Below, in pieces: positions 57,424-64,000 of a stretch of DNA of 64,000 nucleotides. The translations under genes and the position numbers were made by a program. The notes beneath the pieces are model-generated. The model had not been told where the DNA came from, made no database searches, and saw only the letters and a list, made by a program, of their open reading frames with translations. The stretch is from Bosea sp. OAE506 (GTDB taxonomy: Bacteria > Pseudomonadota > Alphaproteobacteria > Rhizobiales > Beijerinckiaceae), in assembly GCF_040546595.1 (NCBI RefSeq), contig NZ_JBEPOB010000001.1, positions 2,729,001 to 2,793,000 on the forward strand, given 5' to 3'. Position 1 is the first letter of the stretch. Each line of letters begins with the position of its first letter.

Positions 57424-58350
57424 CTACAGCACCAGTTCCCAGTTCTGCCCGACGAGGTCCTGGCCGAAGGAGTGGTGCGTCTCCTGCGCGATCAGCCGGA
57501 AACCTTCGGCGACATAGATCGCGCGGGCCGCGTGCAGGATGTCGTTGGTCCAGAGCTGCATGCGCCGGTAGCCGGCCGCCCGCGCGAAGTCGATCGCCCT
57601 GCGCACCAGCGCTTTGCCGAGGCCGAGCCCGCGTCCCGGCCGGTCGACGATGACCATGCGCAGCTTCGCGACCTCGTCGCTCTCGCGCATCACGAAGGCC
57701 GAGCCGAGGATCTGCCCGTCACGCTCGGCGATCAGCCCCTGTTCCAGGCCGGGTTGGAATGCACGCAGGAAGCCGGCGGCGATCTCGGCGACGAAGGCCT
57801 CGAATTCGATGTCCCAGCCATAGTCCTCGGCATAAATCCGGCCATGGGCGGCGATCACCCAGCCGATATCGCCGGGGCGGTGAGGGCGGATGACGGCCGC
57901 AGCGGCCTTTACCGCCGAAGTGTTCGAGAGCAGCGTCTCGGCATCGGTCAGCGCCGTCACCAGCCGGCCGCGCTGCGTCTCGTCGAGCGTCCGCAGCCGC
58001 TCGGCGGCTTCCGTTTGCGAGGCCTCGTCGAGAGGGCGGAAGACGGCGTGCCCGGCCTCGCTCAGGCGCAATGACAGGGCGCGCCCATCGGCGGCTGAGC
58101 GCTCGCGCAGCAGCCAGCCTTCCGCGGCGAAGCGCTTCAGGATGCGCGAGAGATAGGCGGGGTCGAGCCCGAGCTCCTTCGCCAGATCGCCCGCAAGCCA
58201 GCCATCGCGCCGGGCGAGTTCGTAGAGCACGCGGGCTTCGGTCAGGGTGAAGCCCGAGCCGTGCAGGCTGCCACTCAGGGCGCCAATGAGGCGGGTGTGG
58301 AAGCGGTTGAAGCGGCGCAGCGCCGCGACGGCGCTTTCGAGATCGGACAT
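57424..58350 (-). CDS. MarR regulator fused to a GNAT acetyltransferase
   Basis: 308 residues from the ATG at 58350 (GGAGGG upstream). Residues 1-140 form a MarR winged helix (SGFTLTEARVLYELARRDGWLAGDLAKELGLDPAYLSRILKRFAAEGWLLRERSAADGRALSL). Residues about 155-308 form a GNAT domain with the acetyl-CoA loop RPGRGLGLGKALVRRAIDFARAAGYRRMQLWTN. Such fusions occur in several alphaproteobacteria; the target is unknown. It converges with the amine oxidase, 7 bp apart. Confidence 0.9.
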   Translation of the reverse strand: MSDLESAVAALRRFNRFHTRLIGALSGSLHGSGFTLTEARVLYELARRDGWLAGDLAKELGLDPAYLSRILKRFAAEGWLLRERSAADGRALSLRLSEAGHAVFRPLDEASQTEAAERLRTLDETQRGRLVTALTDAETLLSNTSAVKAAAAVIRPHRPGDIGWVIAAHGRIYAEDYGWDIEFEAFVAEIAAGFLRAFQPGLEQGLIAERDGQILGSAFVMRESDEVAKLRMVIVDRPGRGLGLGKALVRRAIDFARAAGYRRMQLWTNDILHAARAIYVAEGFRLIAQETHHSFGQDLVGQNWELVL

Positions 58351-58375
58351 AGCAGCACCCTCCGCCACTCATCTC

Positions 58376-58402
58376 GACTGATATAATGGACTGAGTCAAC
58401 TA
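58376..58402. promoter_or_regulatory. Candidate operator/promoter between the MarR-GNAT gene and murI
   Basis: GACTGATATAATGGACTGAG contains a direct GACTGA repeat around a perfect TATAAT (58382-58387); TGAGTCA, a small palindrome, follows directly. It lies 26 bp before the MarR-GNAT start and 94 bp before murI. No clear -35 is visible, and its assignment to either gene is a guess. Confidence 0.3.
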
Positions 58403-58495
58403 AATTGGATGGGGACCGTTTCCGTTTTCTTGACGGTCCCTTAACCGGGCTCTGGCGGAATCGGCGCCTTCGTCACGCTCCCGGGCCGCTCGCGC

Positions 58496-59365
58496 ATGCA
58501 GGTCGATCTTCTGGCCGGAACCACGCATCGTCCCGCCGTGCTGGCGCGGCCGGTGCCGACGATCCTCGTCTTCGATTCCGGGCTGGGCGGGCTGACCGTG
58601 CTGGCGCGCGTGGGAGAGGCCTGCCGCGGCGCCGATATCGTCTATGCCGCTGACGATGCCGGCTTTCCCTATGGCCGGCTGGAGGAGGGGGCGCTGGTCG
58701 CCCGCGTGCTGGTCGTGATGGAGCGGCTCGTCGCCCTCCACCATCCCGATCTCGTGGTGATCGCCTGCAATACGGCCTCAACGCTGGTGCTGCCGGCGCT
58801 GCGGGCGCGCTTCGCCATTCCCTTCGTCGGCACCGTGCCGGCGATCAAGCCAGCCGCCGCCGCGACGCGCTCGGGGCTGATCTCGGTGCTGGCGACGCCC
58901 GGCACCGTGGCGCGCGACTACACGCGCGGGCTGGTCTCGACCTATGCCGCAGGATGCGACGTCACGCTGGTCGGCGCGACGGGGCTTGCCGCTCTGGCCG
59001 AGGCCGCCTTGAGGGGCGAGCGGGTCGATGATGCCGCCATCGCCGCCGAGATCGCGCCCTGCTTCGTCGAGCGGGACGGGCGGCGCACCGATGTGGTGAC
59101 GCTGTCGTGCACGCATTATCCGCTGCTGCTGGAGCCGATGCGGCGTGTCGCGCCCTGGCCGGTGGAATGGATCGACCCGGCACCGGCGATCGCGCGGCGC
59201 GTGCTGCAACTGCTCGGGGCCGATGCCGCAGCCGAACGGGCGGGCGGGCACGACGCTGTCGCTGTCTTCACCGCGGGCACCGGCATGACCGGCCCGCTGC
59301 GTATCGCGCTGGCGGGCCGCGGGCTGGCCGAGGTGCTGATCGAGCCGATGCCGCTCGTCAGCTGA
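58496..59365 (+). CDS. murI: Glutamate racemase
   Basis: 289 residues. Makes D-glutamate for peptidoglycan. It has FDSGLGGLTVL with Asp27/Ser28, CNTAST with catalytic Cys91, and LSCTHYPLLLEPM with the second catalytic Cys205. The first 20 residues are an extension beyond the usual start. The D-amino-acid dehydrogenase gene that follows is on the opposite strand, 9 bp away. Confidence 0.93.
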   Translation: MQVDLLAGTTHRPAVLARPVPTILVFDSGLGGLTVLARVGEACRGADIVYAADDAGFPYGRLEEGALVARVLVVMERLVALHHPDLVVIACNTASTLVLPALRARFAIPFVGTVPAIKPAAAATRSGLISVLATPGTVARDYTRGLVSTYAAGCDVTLVGATGLAALAEAALRGERVDDAAIAAEIAPCFVERDGRRTDVVTLSCTHYPLLLEPMRRVAPWPVEWIDPAPAIARRVLQLLGADAAAERAGGHDAVAVFTAGTGMTGPLRIALAGRGLAEVLIEPMPLVS

Positions 59366-59374
59366 GGCCAAGCC

Positions 59375-60625
59375 TCAGGCGAAGCGCGCCGGCGCAAACG
59401 GCGTCGGATCGACGAAGACCTTCTGGCCCGTGACCATCTCCGCGATCATACGGCCGGTGACGGCGGCCAGCGTCAGCCCGTGATGGGCGTGGCCGAAGGA
59501 GAACCATAGGCCCTTGTGCTTCGGTGCCGGGCCAATGATCGGCATCATGTCTGGCGTGCAGGGGCGGCGGCCGAGCCAGGGCTCGGGATCGATCCGCTCG
59601 CCGAGCGGGAAGAGGGTGCGGGCGATCGGCTCGGCGCGCTCGAGCTGGACCGGCGTCTTCGGTGCGTCGCGGTCGGCAAATTCGGCGCCGGTGGTCAGGC
59701 GGATTCCCTGCTGCATCGGCGCCAGGAAATAGCCGCGCTCGGTGTCGAGCACCGGGTGGTTCAGCACCGCATTGCCCTGCGCCTTGTAGTGCATGTGGTA
59801 GCCGCGCTTGACCGCCAGCGGCAGATTGTAGCCGAGCCTGCGGGAGAGCACGTCCGCCCAGGGGCCGAGTGCGACGACGACATCGCGGGCCTTGACCGTC
59901 GTGCCATCGGCGAGCGTGACGCTCCACTCCGCGCCCTCTTGCGCGAGCGTGCCGGCATCGCCGAGCGCGAGCTTGCCGCCGAGTTCCTCGAAGCGCGCGA
60001 CATAGGCCTTGGACAGGTCCAGCGGGTCGATCACGGTGACCGGGTCGGTCCAGTGCAGGCCGCCAATCAGGCTGTCATGGTCGAGATGGGGCTCCTCGGC
60101 CTTCAACGTCGCCATGTCGAGTGGCCTGTAGTTGAGGCCAAAATCCCGGTTCCAGCGCGCGGCCTCGGCCAGGCGCTCGTCCTGCTGGGCGGCGGTGCGG
60201 AACACTTTCATCCAGCCCTTCCGGCGCAAAAGCCCGGTGGCGCCGGCTTCCTGCGCGAGCGCGTCATGCTCGCTGACGCAATGCTCGATCAGCGTGGCGT
60301 ATTTATGCGCGATCGCCTCGTGCTGGGAGGCGCGCGAATGCATCCAGTAAGACCACAGGAAGGGCGCGAGCTTGGGGATGGCGCTCCAGTGGTAATGCGC
60401 GTCGATGGTGTTGTTCATCGCGTAGCGGATCAGCGCGCCGAAATCATGCGGGAAGCCGTAGGGGTAGACGCCCTCGCGCTGGATCAGCCCGGCATTGCCG
60501 TAGCTGGTTTCCTCGCCCGGGCCGCGCTTGTCGACGAGCAGGACCGAGCGGCCCGCTTTCTGCAGGTGCAGCGCCACCGAGATGCCGACGATGCCTGCCC
60601 CGAGAACGATCGTATCCGTCGCCAT
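59375..60625 (-). CDS. D-amino-acid dehydrogenase-like FAD oxidoreductase
   Basis: 416 residues from the ATG at 60625 (CAGGAGCGGATC upstream). FAD motif TIVLGAGIVGISVALHLQKAGRSVLLVDKRGPGEETSYGNAGLIQ; the DAO-type core includes VVALGPWADVLSRRLGYNLPLAVKRGYHMHY and C-terminal RRPCTPDMMPIIGPAPKHKGLWFSFGHAHHGLTLAAVTGRMIAEM. It resembles DadA, which oxidises D-amino acids at the membrane; the substrate is not certain. Confidence 0.85.
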   Translation of the reverse strand: MATDTIVLGAGIVGISVALHLQKAGRSVLLVDKRGPGEETSYGNAGLIQREGVYPYGFPHDFGALIRYAMNNTIDAHYHWSAIPKLAPFLWSYWMHSRASQHEAIAHKYATLIEHCVSEHDALAQEAGATGLLRRKGWMKVFRTAAQQDERLAEAARWNRDFGLNYRPLDMATLKAEEPHLDHDSLIGGLHWTDPVTVIDPLDLSKAYVARFEELGGKLALGDAGTLAQEGAEWSVTLADGTTVKARDVVVALGPWADVLSRRLGYNLPLAVKRGYHMHYKAQGNAVLNHPVLDTERGYFLAPMQQGIRLTTGAEFADRDAPKTPVQLERAEPIARTLFPLGERIDPEPWLGRRPCTPDMMPIIGPAPKHKGLWFSFGHAHHGLTLAAVTGRMIAEMVTGQKVFVDPTPFAPARFA

Positions 60626-60888
60626 GATCCGCTCCTGCCCGCCAAACTCATGCAAAAATAGCCGTTCGCCGCGGCTTGTCAGCGGCGTGGTGGGATTTTG
60701 CGTGGTTGCGCGCCAAGTTTCGCAAGATTTGCGCCAGCGGCTGCCGCTGCGTCCCCGCAAGCCGGCAAACGGCCTTCGTCGCGCAATTTCCTGCGGACGC
60801 AGAGGGGGGCTGTTACAGGCGTGGGTGACGGGTGCGCGTCGATCGGCCAGTGTCGGGCTCCCGCCGGCCGTCAGAGTCTCCCGCCTCC

Positions 60889-61869
60889 ATGCTCACGCGC
60901 ATCGCTGCTTCACTGGCCGCCGGCCTCGCCTGGCTCGGGCGCTACGGCACGCAGGGCTTCGCTCTCTCGATCTTCCTGGGGCTGGCGCTGCCGCAATTTT
61001 CGGCGGCCGCGCGCCCGCTTCTGCCCGTGACGATCTTCTGCTTCACCACCATCGTTTTCATGCGCGCCGATGTGGCGATCATCGCCGGGCTGCTGCGCAG
61101 CCCGGGCAAGCTGAGCCTGACCTGCCTGTGGATGGTGGCCGCGCCCGTCGTCGTGATCGGCGGGGCGTTCCTGATCGTGGGGCGGGACGCGATCGATCCC
61201 GGCCTGCTGCTGGGGCTCGCCATCCTGGCGGCGGCGCCCCCGATCATGTCCTCGCCGGCCGTGGCGCTGATCTACGGGTTCGAGCCTTCACTGATCATCG
61301 CCGGCGTCATCATCACCACGGTCGCCAGCCCGGTCGTCGCGCCGATGCTGGTGGAACTGCTGGCGGGGGCCGCCGTGCCGCTCGACCGATGGGCGCTGAC
61401 GCTGCGGCTGGTCTTCTTCGTCGGCGGCGGCATGGCGGCGGCCGCGATCCTGCGATGGGCGCTCGGCATGGCGCGCATCAAGGCGATGAAGGCCAATCTC
61501 GATGGCTTCGGCGTGCTGATGTACTTCACCTTCGCCATTGCGGCGATGGATGGCGTCACGAACGCCGCCTTCGACAACCCTTCGCGGGTCAGCGGTTTCC
61601 TCGCCTGCGCCTTCGCCGTCTCGATCATCGGGCTGGTCGTCAGTTATCTCGCCCTCCGCTTCCTGCGCCGGTCGGAGCGCTTCATGGTCGGCTACGGCGC
61701 CGGCCAGCGGAATATGGGCATGATCGTCGCGGCGCTCGGGGCCGGCGTGCCGCCCTCGACCTTCCTGTTCTTCGCGCTGGCGCAGTTCCCGATCTATCTG
61801 ATGCCCTGGCTGCTGAGCGGCTTCGCGGGGCGGATCCGGCGCAGCGAGGCGGCTGCTGACGGGGCCTGA
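60889..61869 (+). CDS. Bile acid:sodium symporter-family permease
   Basis: 326 residues from the ATG at 60889 (a GTG at 60832 gives an unsupported extension). About ten TM helices. ILAAAPPIMSSPAVALIYGFEPSLIIAGVIITTVASPVVAPMLVELLAG and VGYGAGQRNMGMIVAALGAGVPPSTFLFFALAQFPIYLMPWLL fit the BASS/arsenite-transporter-like superfamily. Substrate unknown. Transcribed toward the GST gene, 44 bp apart. Confidence 0.75.
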   Translation: MLTRIAASLAAGLAWLGRYGTQGFALSIFLGLALPQFSAAARPLLPVTIFCFTTIVFMRADVAIIAGLLRSPGKLSLTCLWMVAAPVVVIGGAFLIVGRDAIDPGLLLGLAILAAAPPIMSSPAVALIYGFEPSLIIAGVIITTVASPVVAPMLVELLAGAAVPLDRWALTLRLVFFVGGGMAAAAILRWALGMARIKAMKANLDGFGVLMYFTFAIAAMDGVTNAAFDNPSRVSGFLACAFAVSIIGLVVSYLALRFLRRSERFMVGYGAGQRNMGMIVAALGAGVPPSTFLFFALAQFPIYLMPWLLSGFAGRIRRSEAAADGA

Positions 61870-61913
61870 CGGCGGACCCTGCGAGGGTCGCTCCGTTCCA
61901 TCGGAGTTGCCCC

Positions 61914-62591
61914 ATGATCACCCTTTATAGCGGCCCGCTCAGCCTGTTCTCCCGCAAGGTCGAGATCGCGCTGCGCGAGAAAGGGCTGCCCTTCGAGCGG
62001 GTGATGGTGCCGTTCAACCAGACGACGGGCTACGCTCCGAAGCACCCGGAGGTGCTGGCGCTCAATCCGAAGGGCCAGGTGCCGGTGCTGAACGATGCCG
62101 GGCTCGTGCTCTACGATTCCACGGTGATCGTCGAATATCTCGACGAGGCCTATCCCGAGATCCCGCTCTACCCGCAGGCTCCCGCCGAGCGTGCCCGCTG
62201 TCGGCTCAACGAGCTCTTCGCCGACGAGATCCTGCTGCAGGCGCTGAAGCCGCTGATGCACCGCACCGGGCCCATCGCCGCCGATCCGATCCGGCGGGCG
62301 GCGCGTGAGGCCGACGCGCTGATCGCGGAGGAGGCGCTCGCCGGCCATCACGCCCGGCTGGAGGAGAGGCTGGCGGGGCGCGAATTCTTCGGGCCGATGC
62401 TGTGTGCCGCCGACATCGCCCTGTTCATGGGGCTGCTCTTCGGCCGGCGGCTGGGCGGGCCGTCCTTCGCCGGACATCCCGGCCTGTCGGGCTGGTTTTC
62501 AAGGCTGCGCGAGCGGCCGGCCTTCGCGCTGGTCGCAGCCGAGATCGCCGAAGCCGACCGGCGGCTCTCGGTCCCCGTCATCATGCGCTGA
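61914..62591 (+). CDS. Glutathione S-transferase family protein
   Basis: 225 residues. The N-terminal thioredoxin-like domain begins MITLYSGPLSLFSRKVEIALREKGLPFE, with KGQVPVLNDAGLVLYDSTVIVEYLDEAYPEIPL binding glutathione, and a helical C-terminal domain follows. The active-site Ser/Cys is probably the Ser in SLFSRKV. Stringent-starvation SspA-like forms look similar, but no genes around it support that role. Confidence 0.88.
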   Translation: MITLYSGPLSLFSRKVEIALREKGLPFERVMVPFNQTTGYAPKHPEVLALNPKGQVPVLNDAGLVLYDSTVIVEYLDEAYPEIPLYPQAPAERARCRLNELFADEILLQALKPLMHRTGPIAADPIRRAAREADALIAEEALAGHHARLEERLAGREFFGPMLCAADIALFMGLLFGRRLGGPSFAGHPGLSGWFSRLRERPAFALVAAEIAEADRRLSVPVIMR

Positions 62592-62666
62592 GCTTTCGGC
62601 CGTCGCGGGGCCGGGGCTTCGAATCCGCAATTCCCTTCGCCGGGTCCATGCTTTAAACCGCGCGGC

Positions 62667-63351
62667 ATGAGCGCCCCCATCCGCATCGCCCCCTCAATCC
62701 TCTCGGCCGACTTCGCCAAGCTCGGCGAGGAGGTGCGCGCGATCGATGCGGCCGGCGCCGACTGGATCCATTGCGACGTGATGGACGGGCATTTCGTGCC
62801 CAACATCACCTTCGGGCCCGACGTGCTGAAGGCGATCCGCCCGCACACGACCAAGTTCTTCGACGTGCATCTGATGATCGCGCCGGTCGACCCCTACATC
62901 GAGGCCTTCGCCAAGGCGGGTCCCGACCTGATCTCCTTCCATATCGAGGCCGGCCCGCACCCGCACCGGACGCTGCAAGCGATCAGGGGCGCAGGGCAAG
63001 CAGGCCGGCATCGTGCTCAACCCCGGTACGCCGGCCTGCATGGTCGAGCCGCTGCTGGACGATCTCGACCTGATCCTGCTGATGACGGTGAATCCCGGCT
63101 TCGGTGGGCAGAGCTTCATCCATTCCGTGCTGCCGAAGATCGCGCAGGTGAGGGCGATGATCGGCGAGCGGCCGATTTCGCTGGAGATCGACGGCGGGGC
63201 GACGGTCGAGACCGCGCCGCTGGCGGCCAAGGCCGGTGCCGACGTGTTCGTCGCCGGTTCTGCCGTGTTCAAGGGCGGGCCTTCCGCCTATGCCGGCAAT
63301 ATCGCCGCGATCCGTGGGGCGGCCGAGGCTGCGCGCGGGGACTGGGTTTGA
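62667..63351 (+). pseudogene. rpe: Ribulose-phosphate 3-epimerase, frameshifted
   Basis: The first frame gives [45 protein letters not shown] and [42 protein letters not shown], then loses sense after a GGGG run at 62986-62989. The next frame continues [35 protein letters not shown] ... [29 protein letters not shown] to a stop at 63349-63351. Deleting one G restores a 227-residue protein with the [13 protein letters not shown] junction. Rpe is a core pentose-phosphate/Calvin enzyme, so an assembly indel is the likeliest reading. Confidence 0.9.
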
Positions 63352-63362
63352 GATTGTAGTTC

Positions 63363-63474
63363 AGCCCTCATCCTGAGGAGCCGCGAAGCGGCGTCTCGAA
63401 GGATGTTCCAGAGGGCGTCTTCTGGAGCATCCTTCGAGACGCACTCCTGCGGAGCGCTCCTCAGGATGAGGGCT
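63363..63474. repeat. Long nested palindrome (family C)
   Basis: Three nested perfect arms: AGCCCTCATCCTGAGGAG (63363-63380) with CTCCTCAGGATGAGGGCT (63457-63474), GCGTCTCGAAGGATG (63391-63405) with CATCCTTCGAGACGC (63428-63442), and TCCAGA with TCTGGA at the centre. It can form a 112-nt hairpin and separates rpe from purB. Confidence 0.85.
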
Positions 63475-63497
63475 CGTGTGATGACAAGGACGAGACG

Positions 63498-64000
63498 ATG
63501 ATCCCGCGCTATTCCCGCCCCGAGATGGTTGCCATCTGGGAGCCGCAGACCCGGTTCAAGATCTGGTTCGAGATCGAGGCGCATGCGACCGACAAGCTCG
63601 CCGAGCTCGGCGTCGTGCCGAAGGAGGCCGCCGCGACGATCTGGGCCAAGGCGAAAGACGCCACGTTCGACGTCGCCCGCATCGACGAGATCGAGCGCGT
63701 CACCAAGCATGACGTCATCGCCTTCCTGACGCATCTGGCCGAGATCGTCGGCCCCGAGGCGCGCTTCGTCCACCAGGGCATGACCTCGTCGGACATCCTC
63801 GACACGACGCTGTCAGTGCAGCTGGCGCGGGCGACGGACATCCTCATTGCCGATGTCGATGCGCTGCTGGCCGCGATCAAGCGGCGCGCCTTCGAGCACA
63901 AATTTACCCCGACGATCGGCCGCTCGCACGGCATCCATGCCGAGCCGGTGACCTTCGGGCTCAAGCTCGCCCAGGCCTATGCAGAGTTCGACCGCTGCCG
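63498..64000 (+). CDS. purB: Adenylosuccinate lyase (5' part)
   Basis: The first 167 residues of PurB, cut by the window edge. It begins MIPRYSRPEMVAIWEPQTRFKIWFEIEAHA and reaches VIAFLTHLAEIVGPEARFVHQGMTSSDILDTTLSVQ and TIGRSHGIHAEPVTFGLKLAQ, the fumarase/lyase-superfamily signatures. It acts twice in purine synthesis (SAICAR and adenylosuccinate). Confidence 0.93.
   Translation, partial: MIPRYSRPEMVAIWEPQTRFKIWFEIEAHATDKLAELGVVPKEAAATIWAKAKDATFDVARIDEIERVTKHDVIAFLTHLAEIVGPEARFVHQGMTSSDILDTTLSVQLARATDILIADVDALLAAIKRRAFEHKFTPTIGRSHGIHAEPVTFGLKLAQAYAEFDRC

Noticed and set aside
62600..62660. TTCGAATCC near 62618 as a tRNA T-arm
   Set aside because: No matching acceptor stem or anticodon arm around it; no tRNA was found anywhere in the window.

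Overview
The window reads as a high-GC chromosomal segment from an alphaproteobacterium of the order Hyphomicrobiales (Rhizobiales). A Bosea-like genus is my best guess, but this rests on gene content and not on a database match. Support comes from a GAAC-N7-GAAC SOS box before recA, TTAA-N7-TTAA CtrA boxes at flagellar promoters, a cckA phosphorelay kinase inside a flagellar operon, a MotE/DUF6468 flagellar module, and several kinds of dispersed palindromic intergenic repeat.

Layout. 1-10.4 kb: a cupin/SDR pair, a secreted hypothetical, icd (NADP isocitrate dehydrogenase), a gene-free block of about 480 bp rich in hairpins, then a six-TM K+ channel next to alaS, and recA. 10.6-30.7 kb: a P1-family peptidase, then most of a flagellar region. 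One minus-strand operon reads flgB-flgC-fliE-fliQ-fliR-flhB-cckA. Divergent from it are fliO and fliP. A second minus-strand operon reads fliL-fliM-DUF6468-motE-large TPR protein, and divergent from that is flgF-flgG-flgA-flgH. Perfect CtrA boxes sit in both divergent spacers, and a sigma-54 -24/-12 promoter precedes flgF. This suggests a Caulobacter-like hierarchy in which CckA-CtrA controls genes that include cckA itself.

31-50 kb: housekeeping and envelope genes: a lipoprotein hydrolase, an L,D-transpeptidase, a catalase-like haem protein behind a hairpin that overlaps its ribosome-binding site, dksA, an SGNH/MBOAT acetylation pair, a propionyl-CoA carboxylase beta subunit, a ParD/ParE pair with a broken toxin, an ATP12-type F1 assembly factor, a second P1 peptidase with a Thr nucleophile, a Spy-like periplasmic protein, a PsiF-like protein, LysE and NnrU membrane proteins, rpsD, an M19 dipeptidase and trmJ.

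50.6-64 kb: a secreted subtilase/P-domain/RTX protease; a TonB-dependent haem-type receptor with an iron-box-like palindrome upstream; a FAD amine oxidase; a MarR-GNAT fusion; murI; a D-amino-acid dehydrogenase; a bile-acid-symporter-like permease; a GST; rpe; and the start of purB.

Three genes (motE, parE, rpe) carry single frameshifts, two of them in G/C runs. rpe is a core gene, so assembly indels are the first explanation to test. I found no CRISPR array, tRNA, rRNA, insertion sequence, prophage or defence island. The most interesting signals are regulatory (CtrA, sigma-54, SOS, RBS hairpin), the uncharacterised 1172-residue flagellar-operon TPR protein, and the structured non-coding block after icd.
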